A DNA stretch of 7,179 nucleotides from Quisquiliibacterium sp. (GTDB lineage: Bacteria; Pseudomonadota; Gammaproteobacteria; Burkholderiales; Burkholderiaceae_E), in assembly GCA_030830765.1 (NCBI GenBank), contig JAURMJ010000010.1, forward strand, positions 1-7,179, given 5' to 3'. Below the pieces are notes generated by a model. The model had not been told where the DNA came from and searched no databases. It saw nothing but the letters and a program-made list of their open reading frames with translations. Made by a program: the position numbers and the translations under genes. How positions within the stretch are numbered: the stretch's first letter is position 1; each line of letters starts with the position of its first letter. Positions 1 through 5,670 of this stretch are shown here, piece after piece.

Positions 1-636
1 ATGTTTCCGGTGGCAGGTCGCACGGTTGTGCTGGGACCGAACGGAGCTGGCAAGACAACACTGCTGCAGGCGATCCATGGCCTGGTGCCTTTGAGCGCCG
101 GGCAGATCACCGGCATGTCGGCAAGCAGTCCGCAGGTGAGTCCGCGCTTCGGGTTCGTCTTTCAGCGGCCGGTCATGCTGCGTCGATCGGCCCTGGCGAA
201 TGTCGAGCATGCGCTGGCCATCTCAGGCGTTCCGGCGGCTTCGCGTCGTGCGCTCGCAATTTCAGCGATCGAGGATGTCGGGCTTGACTATGTTCTTGAT
301 CGTCCAGCGCGTCGTCTGTCGGGTGGCGAACAGCAGCGCCTGGCCGTTGCGCGGGCCAGTGCCCTGCAGCCCGATTGCCTGTTGCTCGACGAGCCCACCG
401 CGAACGTCGATCCAGCAGCTGGCGCCAGCCTCGAGCGGTATCTGCTCAAGATGCAGCAGCAGGGGCGTGGATTCTTGATGACAACGCATGATCTTGCGCA
501 GGCCAGGCGCCTTGCGCTGCTGGTGGTGTTCATGCATGCCGGACGGGTGCTTGAAGTCACCCCTGCTCTGGAGTTTTTCAATCAACCCCGATCTGAGCAG
601 GCCGCACGATTCCTCGCTGGCCAGTGGCTCGACTGA
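1..636 (+). CDS. tupC: Tungstate-type ABC transporter ATP-binding protein TupC (5'-partial)
   Basis: This is the ATPase subunit of an ABC importer; it hydrolyses ATP at the cytoplasmic face to drive oxyanion uptake through a membrane permease. The visible motifs, numbered from base 1, are the Walker A GPNGAGKTT at residues 12-20, the Q-loop Q55, the signature LSGGEQQ at 106-112, Walker B LLLDE ending D130-E131, the D-loop near 134-138 and the H-loop H163. Only 11 residues precede Walker A, whereas the family normally has about 30, including the first beta strands. The true start is therefore probably upstream of the window and the ATG at base 1 is likely internal. The stop is TGA 634-636. The tungstate assignment comes from the TupA-type binding protein 35 nt downstream; the ATPase alone cannot separate tungstate from molybdate or sulfate. 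A tupB-type permease is expected just upstream but is not visible. Confidence 0.85.
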   Translation: MFPVAGRTVVLGPNGAGKTTLLQAIHGLVPLSAGQITGMSASSPQVSPRFGFVFQRPVMLRRSALANVEHALAISGVPAASRRALAISAIEDVGLDYVLDRPARRLSGGEQQRLAVARASALQPDCLLLDEPTANVDPAAGASLERYLLKMQQQGRGFLMTTHDLAQARRLALLVVFMHAGRVLEVTPALEFFNQPRSEQAARFLAGQWLD

Positions 637-656
637 TCAGCACTCATTTCAACAAC

Positions 657-662
657 AGGAGA
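657..662 (+). promoter_or_regulatory. Ribosome binding site of tupA
   Basis: AGGAGA lies 9 nt before the ATG at 672. This decides the start in favour of 672 over an in-frame upstream candidate at 624, which would overlap the end of tupC and put 16 extra residues ahead of a good signal peptide. Confidence 0.7.
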
Positions 663-671
663 CACCGGGAA

Positions 672-1526
672 ATGGACATTGCATCGTTCCAGAAAAGAAA
701 GTGGATTCGACGCAGTCTGCTGAGCGCCACTGTGGCTGTTATCGCTGGCAGCCTGCTGCCGGCTCTGACCCACGCCGAGGAAAAATTCATCGTCATGGCT
801 TCGACGACGTCGACCGAACAATCCGGGCTTTTCAGCCAGTTGCTGCCGGTGTTCACTAAAAAGACCGGCATTGCCGTGCGGGTGGTTGCGCAGGGCACCG
901 GCCAGGCGCTGGCCACGGCGCGCAAGGGCGATGCCGACATCTTGTTTGTGCATGACACAGTCCGTGAAGAAAAGTTTGTTGCCGATGGGTTCGGTCTGCC
1001 TCGCCGTGATGTGATGTACAACGATTTCGTTGTCGTCGGTCCCAAATCCGACCCTGCAAAGAGCGGGGGCGGACAGGAGGTCACGGCAGCCTTGACCGCG
1101 ATCGCCAAGGCAGGTGCCGCGTTCGCCTCACGGGGTGACAAGAGTGGCACGCATTCGGCTGAGCTGCGTTTCTGGAAAGCGGCAGGCATCGATCCGAAGA
1201 CCGGCTCGGGCAAGTGGTATCGGGAAACCGGTTCCGGCATGGGGCCGACGCTGAATGTCGCGGCCCAGATGAATGCCTACGCGATCACTGACCGTGGCAC
1301 TTGGCTGAACTTCAAAAATCGCGCTGAGCTGAAGATTCAGGTGCAGGGCGATAAGCACCTGTTCAATCAGTACGGCGTGATCGTTGTGAATCCGGCCCGG
1401 CATCCGCACATCAAGAGGGATCTGGCTCAGCAGTTCGCCGATTGGGTTGTTTCCAACGAAGGTCAGCAGGCCATTGCCAGCTACAAGATCGGCGGCGAGC
1501 AGCTGTTCTTCCCGAACGCACGCTGA
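672..1526 (+). CDS. tupA: Periplasmic tungstate-binding protein TupA
   Basis: This is the substrate-binding protein of a Tup-type tungstate ABC importer. It captures the oxyanion in the periplasm and delivers it to the permease and the ATPase encoded just upstream. The product is 284 residues. Residues 1-35 form a signal peptide: a basic start with R13-R14, a hydrophobic core at about 15-32, and a THA cleavage site before E36. RRSLL resembles a weak Tat motif, but Sec export is as likely. The mature protein opens with the family motif ASTTSTEQSGLF (43-54), the TTS-type oxyanion-binding loop. It continues with RGDKSGTH at 154-161 and the ETGSGMGPTLN and ITDRGTWL segments typical of TupA. Tungstate, rather than molybdate, is inferred from this family resemblance; affinity cannot be read from sequence. 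The gene is probably co-transcribed with the ATPase gene, and a hairpin follows its stop. Confidence 0.9.
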   Translation: MDIASFQKRKWIRRSLLSATVAVIAGSLLPALTHAEEKFIVMASTTSTEQSGLFSQLLPVFTKKTGIAVRVVAQGTGQALATARKGDADILFVHDTVREEKFVADGFGLPRRDVMYNDFVVVGPKSDPAKSGGGQEVTAALTAIAKAGAAFASRGDKSGTHSAELRFWKAAGIDPKTGSGKWYRETGSGMGPTLNVAAQMNAYAITDRGTWLNFKNRAELKIQVQGDKHLFNQYGVIVVNPARHPHIKRDLAQQFADWVVSNEGQQAIASYKIGGEQLFFPNAR

Positions 1527-1549
1527 TCGCGCATTCCTTACTCATCAGG

Positions 1550-1570
1550 CGTGCGACCGGAGGTCGCACG
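1550..1570 (+). terminator. Hairpin, probable terminator of the tup operon
   Basis: CGTGCGACC (1550-1558) and GGTCGCACG (1562-1570) form a perfect 9-bp GC-rich stem with a GGA loop, starting 24 nt after the tupA stop. The following T-tract is poor (GGGCTTTCC), so intrinsic termination may be inefficient. The structure could instead protect the mRNA 3' end or be an operator. Confidence 0.5.
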
Positions 1571-1600
1571 TGGGCTTTCCTGTGCGGGGCGTGCCGGAGG

Positions 1601-1606
1601 TATCAT
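1601..1606 (+). promoter_or_regulatory. Possible -10 element (TATCAT) for the PspC-domain gene
   Basis: TATCAT lies 33 nt before the ATG at 1640, which would give a leader of about 27 nt. No good -35 hexamer is seen at 16-18 bp upstream; TTTCCT at 1576-1581 is 19 bp away. The call rests on one hexamer plus its position between a putative terminator and the next gene. Confidence 0.3.
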
Positions 1607-1639
1607 TTCTGCTGATTCCCCAAGCGGAGCAGACAAGCA

Positions 1640-1981
1640 ATGAGCATGGTCGATGAGCTCGAGCGTCTCGCGGCATTGCGTGCCTCTGGCGCACTGAACG
1701 AGGACGAATTCCTGCGCGCCAAAGCCGCACTGATCGAGGCACCGAATCGGCAGCATGAAAAAGCGCCGGGGCTTGCCCGGGTGGTTCGGGTCGACCGATT
1801 GCGACGCTCGGTTGCCGATCGCTGGATCGGTGGCGTCTGCGGTGGCATTGGGACCTTGACCGGAACCGAAAGCTGGATCTGGCGGCTGCTCTTTGCGCTC
1901 GGGCTGCTGGTCGGCGGGATCGGCGGTGTGCTCTACATGCTGATGTGGATCCTTGTCCCGTCAGAGAATGATCTGAACTGA
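1640..1981 (+). CDS. SHOCT-like / PspC-domain small membrane protein
   Basis: This is a 113-residue protein in two parts. Residues 5-32 (LERLAALRASGALNEDEFLRAKAALI) match the SHOCT pattern, a short helical hairpin with a G-x-L-x-x-x-E-F core. Residues 58-107 match a PspC domain: DRWIGGVCGGIG, then W-RLLFALGLL, then GGVLYMLMWILVP, with one membrane segment at about 83-106. PspC proteins of the phage-shock type sit in the inner membrane and take part in sensing or buffering membrane stress. Whether this one does so is inference, since no pspA or pspB is visible. SHOCT segments are usually oligomerisation or interaction modules. GGAG at 1626-1629 is 10 nt before the ATG and supports this start; a second Met at residue 3 is an alternative. 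The gene lies between a putative terminator and a 130-nt gap, so it may be transcribed alone. Confidence 0.85.
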   Translation: MSMVDELERLAALRASGALNEDEFLRAKAALIEAPNRQHEKAPGLARVVRVDRLRRSVADRWIGGVCGGIGTLTGTESWIWRLLFALGLLVGGIGGVLYMLMWILVPSENDLN

Positions 1982-2111
1982 AAGTTGGTCGGCATCCCGC
2001 TGTTCGTGTATCGGGGATCGAAGCAGATGACGAATTTGCGCGTCAGATCCGAACCTGAACGACGTCTGCGATGCTGGCTTGCTGATTTGCGAACCGCTCT
2101 GTCTGAACGAC
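1982..2111 (+). other. Intergenic gap upstream of dinB without clear signals
   Basis: This 130-bp stretch shows no LexA-type CTG-N10-CAG operator, no convincing promoter and no strong hairpin. A 5-bp ATCCC/GGGAT inverted pair (1994-1998 and 2014-2018) lacks a T-tract. The 9-mer CTGAACGAC occurs twice, at 2055-2063 and 2103-2111, the second abutting the dinB ATG. Confidence 0.5.
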
Positions 2112-3500
2112 ATGCCTGACCCCGATCTTCCCAGCCCCACGGCAGGTTCAGCTGGGAGATTGATTGCGCATCTGGACATGGATGCTTTTTATGCCTCCGT
2201 CGAACTGCTGCGTTATCCGCAGTTGCGAGGTCGGCCCGTGGTCATCGGAGGCGGACGCAGGCAGCCGACTGATTCCGACCAACAGGGACAGACTTTGTCG
2301 GCATCTCACCAGGTCGATCAGTCGTTCGCCCGATTGCGGGACTATGTCGGACGGGGGGTGGTCACAACCGCAACCTACGAGGCACGTCGCTTCGGGGTGC
2401 ACTCGGGCATGGGGCTGATGAAAGCCGCAGTGCAATGTCCGGATGCTGTTCTGTTGCCCACCGACTTCGAGCAGTATCGTCGCTACTCCAGAATGTTCAA
2501 GACGGCGGTTGCAGCGATCGCTCCGGTGATCGAGGACCGCGGCATCGATGAAATCTATATCGATCTGAGCGGTCTGACCGACGGGGAGCCGATCCGTGAA
2601 CTCGCGCTGCGCATCAAGCAGGCGGTGCACGCTGCCACCGGACTGAGCTGTTCGATCGGTTTGTCGCCGAACAAACTGCTGTCCAAGATTGCCTCGGATC
2701 TGGATAAACCCGATGGCTTGACCCTCATCGAAGCGGCCGATCTCGAGCGGCGGATCTGGCCTTTATCGGCCAGCCGGATCAATGGTATCGGGCCCAAGGC
2801 ATTCGACAAGCTCAGCGGGCTGGGTATCCAGACCATCGGCGAACTGGCTGCAGCCGATCCGCAGTGGCTGATCGCGCAGTTCGGCCGCAGTTACGGGGTC
2901 TGGCTGCACGAGGCCGCGCATGGTCGTGATGAGCGACCGGTGATCACGCACAGTGAACCGAAGTCGATCAGCCGTGAGACCACCTTTGAGCGTGATCTGC
3001 ATGCCCGGCGGGATCGCTCATCGCTGTCGAAAATCTTCACGGACCTGTGTGAGAAGCTCGCGCAGGATCTCGGGCGAAAAGGCTATGCGGCCCGCACAAT
3101 CGGCATCAAGTTGCGCTATGACGACTTCAGCACGGTGACGCGTGATCACACGCTCGGTGGCTGGACCGCCGATGCAGCCGCGATCCGGCGTGCGGCCGGC
3201 CAATGCCTGAAACGCGCGCCCCTGGAGCGTCGGCTGCGTCTTCTGGGGGTCAAGGCTTCGACGCTGGCGCCGATTGCAAAGGCAGGGCAACAGGCCAATG
3301 ACGAGCGGAACAGGCTCGGGGCGACCTCCTTGCACGCAGCCGAACCGGCAGATGATGCATGCACGATGGCGCGCTCAGCGCTGATCCCCGGCGTCGCAGG
3401 CGCCCCTGAAGGCAGCCCCGCAGGCGGCAGCGGCAAGACGGCTCAGACCAAAGCATCGACTTCCTCCGGTGTTGGTCAGTCCTTGCCCCTTTTTGATTAG
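2112..3500 (+). CDS. dinB: DNA polymerase IV (Y-family translesion polymerase)
   Basis: This error-prone polymerase extends DNA past lesions and works on the sliding clamp. From ATG 2112 it is 462 residues, against about 351 in E. coli. The palm opens with HLDMDAFYASVE: metal ligands D22 and D24, and Y27 at the steric-gate position that limits ribonucleotides. The second acidic pair is in GIDEIYID (D146-E147). SCSIGLSPNKLLSKIASDLDKP follows, then a helix-hairpin-helix from about 222 (RINGIGPKAFDKL) and the little-finger domain with SISRETTFERD. Two features differ from E. coli: about 30 extra residues (roughly 49-80) between the VVIGGG and RGVVTTATYEAR segments, and a low-complexity tail after about residue 390. 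The tail ends in QSLPLFD, a good beta-clamp binding motif. No strong ribosome site precedes ATG 2112; an in-frame TTG at 2079 would add 11 residues but is not better supported. No LexA box is seen, so SOS control is not indicated. Confidence 0.93.
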   Translation: MPDPDLPSPTAGSAGRLIAHLDMDAFYASVELLRYPQLRGRPVVIGGGRRQPTDSDQQGQTLSASHQVDQSFARLRDYVGRGVVTTATYEARRFGVHSGMGLMKAAVQCPDAVLLPTDFEQYRRYSRMFKTAVAAIAPVIEDRGIDEIYIDLSGLTDGEPIRELALRIKQAVHAATGLSCSIGLSPNKLLSKIASDLDKPDGLTLIEAADLERRIWPLSASRINGIGPKAFDKLSGLGIQTIGELAAADPQWLIAQFGRSYGVWLHEAAHGRDERPVITHSEPKSISRETTFERDLHARRDRSSLSKIFTDLCEKLAQDLGRKGYAARTIGIKLRYDDFSTVTRDHTLGGWTADAAAIRRAAGQCLKRAPLERRLRLLGVKASTLAPIAKAGQQANDERNRLGATSLHAAEPADDACTMARSALIPGVAGAPEGSPAGGSGKTAQTKASTSSGVGQSLPLFD

Positions 3501-3592
3501 GTCTGCCGCTCGCCTCACTGCCGCCTGATTGTTGATTTCGCCTCACTGCGGCATGCCAGCTGAATCGGCTCTCACCGCCTATCATTACCTCG
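3501..3592 (+). repeat. Gap with 11-bp direct repeat upstream of the response regulator
   Basis: CGCCTCACTGC occurs at 3511-3521 and again at 3539-3549, a period of 28 bp. The repeats sit upstream of the putative TATCAT -10 at 3580. They could be regulator-binding sites or chance. No convincing terminator for dinB is seen here; TGCCGC (3519-3524) and GCGGCA (3548-3553) could pair, but over a long loop. Confidence 0.4.
3580..3585 (+). promoter_or_regulatory. Possible -10 element for the two-component operon, leaderless arrangement
   Basis: TATCAT ends 7 nt before the ATG at 3593, so transcription would begin at or next to the A of the start codon. No Shine-Dalgarno sequence is present before that ATG, which fits a leaderless mRNA. 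No TTGACA-like -35 is seen at the usual spacing, so the promoter may need an activator. Confidence 0.35.
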
Positions 3593-4264
3593 ATGAGAAT
3601 CCTGCTGGTCGAAGATGATCCAATGATCGGTGAAGCGGTCCGCAAAGGCCTGCGCGCCGAAGGTCTGGCATTGGACTGGGTGCGCACTGTGGGCGATGCC
3701 AGACTGGCGCTGGTGGGTGCCGCCTATGATCTGGTGCTGCTCGACCTGGGCCTTCCTGGCGGCGATGGTCTGCAATTGCTGAGGGCGATGCGCGCGCAGG
3801 GCAACAGCGGTCCGGTGCTGATCATGACCGCGCGCGACTCAATCGCCGATCGTGTGGCCGGGCTGGATGCTGGGGCGGATGACTACCTGGTCAAGCCGTT
3901 TGCGCTGGACGAACTGAGTGCACGCGTGCGTGCGCTTGCTCGGCGCAGCGCCGGTCGCGCTGATCCGGTGCTGCGACTTGGGGCCATTGCGGTGGACCCT
4001 GCACGTCATCAGGTCAGTGTGGATGGCAAGGCAGTCAAGTTGTCGGCGCGAGAGTTTTCGGTTCTGCTGTCCCTGATCGAGCGTCCGGACACGGTCCTGT
4101 CGCGCACACAGCTTGAAGAACGCGTGTACGGATGGGGTGAGGAAGTCGGCAGCAATGCGATTGAGGTGCATGTACATGCGCTGCGTCGCAAACTGGGGGC
4201 CGATGTAATCCAAACGATTCGCGGCGTCGGTTACACGATGTCGGACAAGGAGTCGGCGCGATGA
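3593..4264 (+). CDS. OmpR-family response regulator (PmrA/QseB/TctD-like)
   Basis: This is a DNA-binding response regulator of 223 residues, the usual length. The receiver domain (about 1-115) starts with the canonical MRILLVEDD, giving acidic residues E7, D8 and D9. It has the phospho-acceptor D51 in LLDLGLPGGDG, switch residue T79 in IMTARD and K101 in LVKPF. A winged-helix output domain at about 126-218 contains LSAREFSVLLSL, a recognition-helix region SNAIEVHVHALRRKLG and the C-terminal hairpin IRGVGYTM. The start is fixed by the receiver homology although no ribosome site precedes it. The stop codon overlaps the kinase start by 4 nt, so the two are translationally coupled partners. OmpR-type regulators of this branch bind tandem direct half-sites, and such a site (CTTAAG-N5-CTTAAG) lies just downstream of the kinase gene, in front of the protease gene. 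The stimulus cannot be read from sequence; the PmrA, QseB and TctD branches are hard to separate by eye. Confidence 0.93.
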   Translation: MRILLVEDDPMIGEAVRKGLRAEGLALDWVRTVGDARLALVGAAYDLVLLDLGLPGGDGLQLLRAMRAQGNSGPVLIMTARDSIADRVAGLDAGADDYLVKPFALDELSARVRALARRSAGRADPVLRLGAIAVDPARHQVSVDGKAVKLSAREFSVLLSLIERPDTVLSRTQLEERVYGWGEEVGSNAIEVHVHALRRKLGADVIQTIRGVGYTMSDKESAR

Positions 4265-5592
4265 TCAATTCGATCCGGGCTACGCTGCTTCGCTGGTTAT
4301 CAGTCGGACTGCTGCTCGCGATCGGCATCGCGGCAGGTCTGGTCTACCTGCAAGCTCGTGAAGAGGCTAATGAACTGTTTGACTATCAGATGCAACAGAT
4401 GGCTGCATCGATGCCGTCTCAGCCGTTTGCGCCCCTGACGGCCGCCAGAGTGTTTGGCCTTGGGGTCGACGATGAGGTCGTGATCCAGATCTGGGATCAC
4501 AATGGCCTGCGCATTTACCGTTCGCATGACAGTCCGTATCTTCCCGGGATCGTTCGGCTGGGGTTCTCGACAATCACAACCCCGCGCGGTGAATGGCGCC
4601 TTTATAGTGCACAGCTCGGCGCGACGGTGGTCCAGGTGGCGCAGCCGATTTCCGCGCGTCGACAGCTGGCCCGACAAATGGCTTTGCGGACCGTTCTGCC
4701 GCTGGCGCTGATGCTGCCGCTGCTTGCCTGGCTGATCTGGATCTCAGTGGGGCGAAGCCTTGCGCCAGTGCGGCGAATTGCCGGCGAAGTGCGTGCCCGC
4801 GATGCGGCTTCACTGGAACCGGTCGGGATTCAGGGTCTTCCCGATGAGATCAGACCGCTGGCCCAGTCGCTGAACGGGCTGCTGCTCCGATTGGAAACAG
4901 CCTTGTCCGCGCAGCGTGATTTCGTCGCTGATGCGGCGCATGAATTGCGTACGCCGCTGGCCGCTTTGAAGCTGCAGCTCAATCTTGCCGAGAAGGCTGC
5001 CAACGATGAAGAACGTCGTCTGGCGCTGGCCGATCTGGAGCGCGGCGTTCAACGGGCTTCGCATCTTGTTCAGCAACTGCTGACGCTGGCTCGGCAGGAA
5101 CCGGGCAGCGAACAATTGCCTGTATTGACTCGTGTCGACCTGAAGCAGATTGCCGCGGGTGCCCTTGTGCAACGCGAGGCGGTTGCACGTGCAGGGCAGA
5201 TCGACCTGGGTCTGCTCGAAACCGATGCTCAGTTCATCGATGGCGATCAGCATGCACTGCAGATCCTGATCGGGAATCTGCTTGACAACGCGATTCGTCA
5301 TACACCGGCAGGTGGCAGGATCGATGTCGGTCTGCAGCGCCGCGGCGGCGATGTGCTGCTTGAGGTCAGCGATAGCGGACCCGGCATTCCACAGCAGGAT
5401 CTTGATCGGGTCTTTGACCGCTTCTATCGGGCAGCAGGCAGTGTCGAAGGGGGCAGTGGGCTTGGCCTGGCGATCGTGCAACGCATCGCAGATCGTCACA
5501 ATGCGACGGTTAGCCTGCGCAACCGGACTGGCGGTGGACTGACCGTGCTGGTCCGTTTTGCAGCCCGAGGCGATCAGCAATCGCCCCCTTAA
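4261..5592 (+). CDS. Sensor histidine kinase (QseC/TctE-like), partner of the upstream regulator
   Basis: This 443-residue inner-membrane kinase is predicted to autophosphorylate and pass the phosphate to the regulator encoded upstream, which its ATG overlaps (ATGA, 4261-4264). Order of parts: TM1 at about 11-30; a periplasmic sensor region at about 31-143 that opens with EEANELFDYQMQQMAASM, resembling the N-terminal domain of the QseC/TctE group; TM2 at about 144-163; a HAMP-like linker at about 164-218; and the dimerisation box FVADAAHELRTPLAAL with H227. The ATPase domain has the N-box NLLDNAIRHTP (N339, N343), G1 DSGPGI (371-376), the F-box region FDRFYRA and G2 GGSGLGLAI (397-405). All core catalytic motifs are intact. 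The periplasmic domain is short and has no obvious acidic metal-binding cluster, so the ligand is unknown. Its TAA stop lies inside the first half-site of the regulatory box for the next gene. Confidence 0.93.
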   Translation: MINSIRATLLRWLSVGLLLAIGIAAGLVYLQAREEANELFDYQMQQMAASMPSQPFAPLTAARVFGLGVDDEVVIQIWDHNGLRIYRSHDSPYLPGIVRLGFSTITTPRGEWRLYSAQLGATVVQVAQPISARRQLARQMALRTVLPLALMLPLLAWLIWISVGRSLAPVRRIAGEVRARDAASLEPVGIQGLPDEIRPLAQSLNGLLLRLETALSAQRDFVADAAHELRTPLAALKLQLNLAEKAANDEERRLALADLERGVQRASHLVQQLLTLARQEPGSEQLPVLTRVDLKQIAAGALVQREAVARAGQIDLGLLETDAQFIDGDQHALQILIGNLLDNAIRHTPAGGRIDVGLQRRGGDVLLEVSDSGPGIPQQDLDRVFDRFYRAAGSVEGGSGLGLAIVQRIADRHNATVSLRNRTGGGLTVLVRFAARGDQQSPP

Positions 5593-5604
5593 GCTTCTCT
5601 TAAG
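5588..5604 (+). promoter_or_regulatory. PmrA/QseB-type tandem operator upstream of htrA
   Basis: CTTAAG (5588-5593), a CTTCT spacer (5594-5598) and CTTAAG (5599-5604) give two perfect half-sites repeated every 11 bp, one helical turn. This matches the known PmrA-type box (CTTAA-N5-CTTAA) bound by OmpR-family dimers. The first half-site overlaps the kinase TAA stop. A possible -10 lies about 8-10 bp further down (TCTAAG 5613-5618 or TAAGCT 5615-5620), so the box would cover the -35 region, as in activated promoters of this class. Binding by the regulator at 3593-4264 is inferred from proximity and family. Confidence 0.6.
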
Positions 5605-5627
5605 CTGCGTTTTCTAAGCTGACTCCC

Positions 5628-5647
5628 TGCGCCGAATCCGAGGCGCA
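5628..5647 (+). other. Short leader hairpin ahead of htrA
   Basis: TGCGCC (5628-5633) and GGCGCA (5642-5647) form a 6-bp stem with an 8-nt loop. It would lie near the 5' end of the htrA leader, 10 nt before the Shine-Dalgarno sequence. It could stabilise the mRNA; no T-tract follows, so it is not a terminator. Confidence 0.3.
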
Positions 5648-5657
5648 ACTCAACCGA

Positions 5658-5664
5658 AAGGGAG
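5658..5664 (+). promoter_or_regulatory. Strong ribosome binding site of htrA
   Basis: AAGGGAG lies 6 nt before ATG 5671. It is one of the stronger sites in the window and fixes the start of the protease. Confidence 0.75.
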
Positions 5665-5670
5665 TTCAGC

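Noticed and set aside
624..671. Upstream start for tupA at 624
   Set aside because: It would overlap tupC and add a charged stretch before the signal peptide, whereas AGGAGA is well placed for ATG 672.
681..780. Tat signal on TupA (R13-R14-S-L-L)
   Set aside because: The motif lacks the usual S/T before the arginines and the F-L-K after them; an ordinary Sec signal explains it equally well.
2079..2111. TTG start for dinB at 2079
   Set aside because: No ribosome site precedes it and the extra 11 residues match nothing in the family; ATG 2112 is preferred, though not strongly.
1982..2111. LexA operator upstream of dinB
   Set aside because: No CTG-N10-CAG arrangement could be found in the gap on reading it.
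4810..5580. Open frame of 256 codons on the minus strand opposite the histidine kinase
   Set aside because: It lies wholly inside a kinase gene with all catalytic motifs intact, its translation shows no recognisable domain, and long antisense frames are expected in GC-rich coding DNA.
5588..5613. Intrinsic terminator after the kinase gene (AGCTT/AAGCT with following TTTT)
   Set aside because: The stem is only 5 bp and AT-rich, and the tandem CTTAAG half-sites explain the symmetry better.
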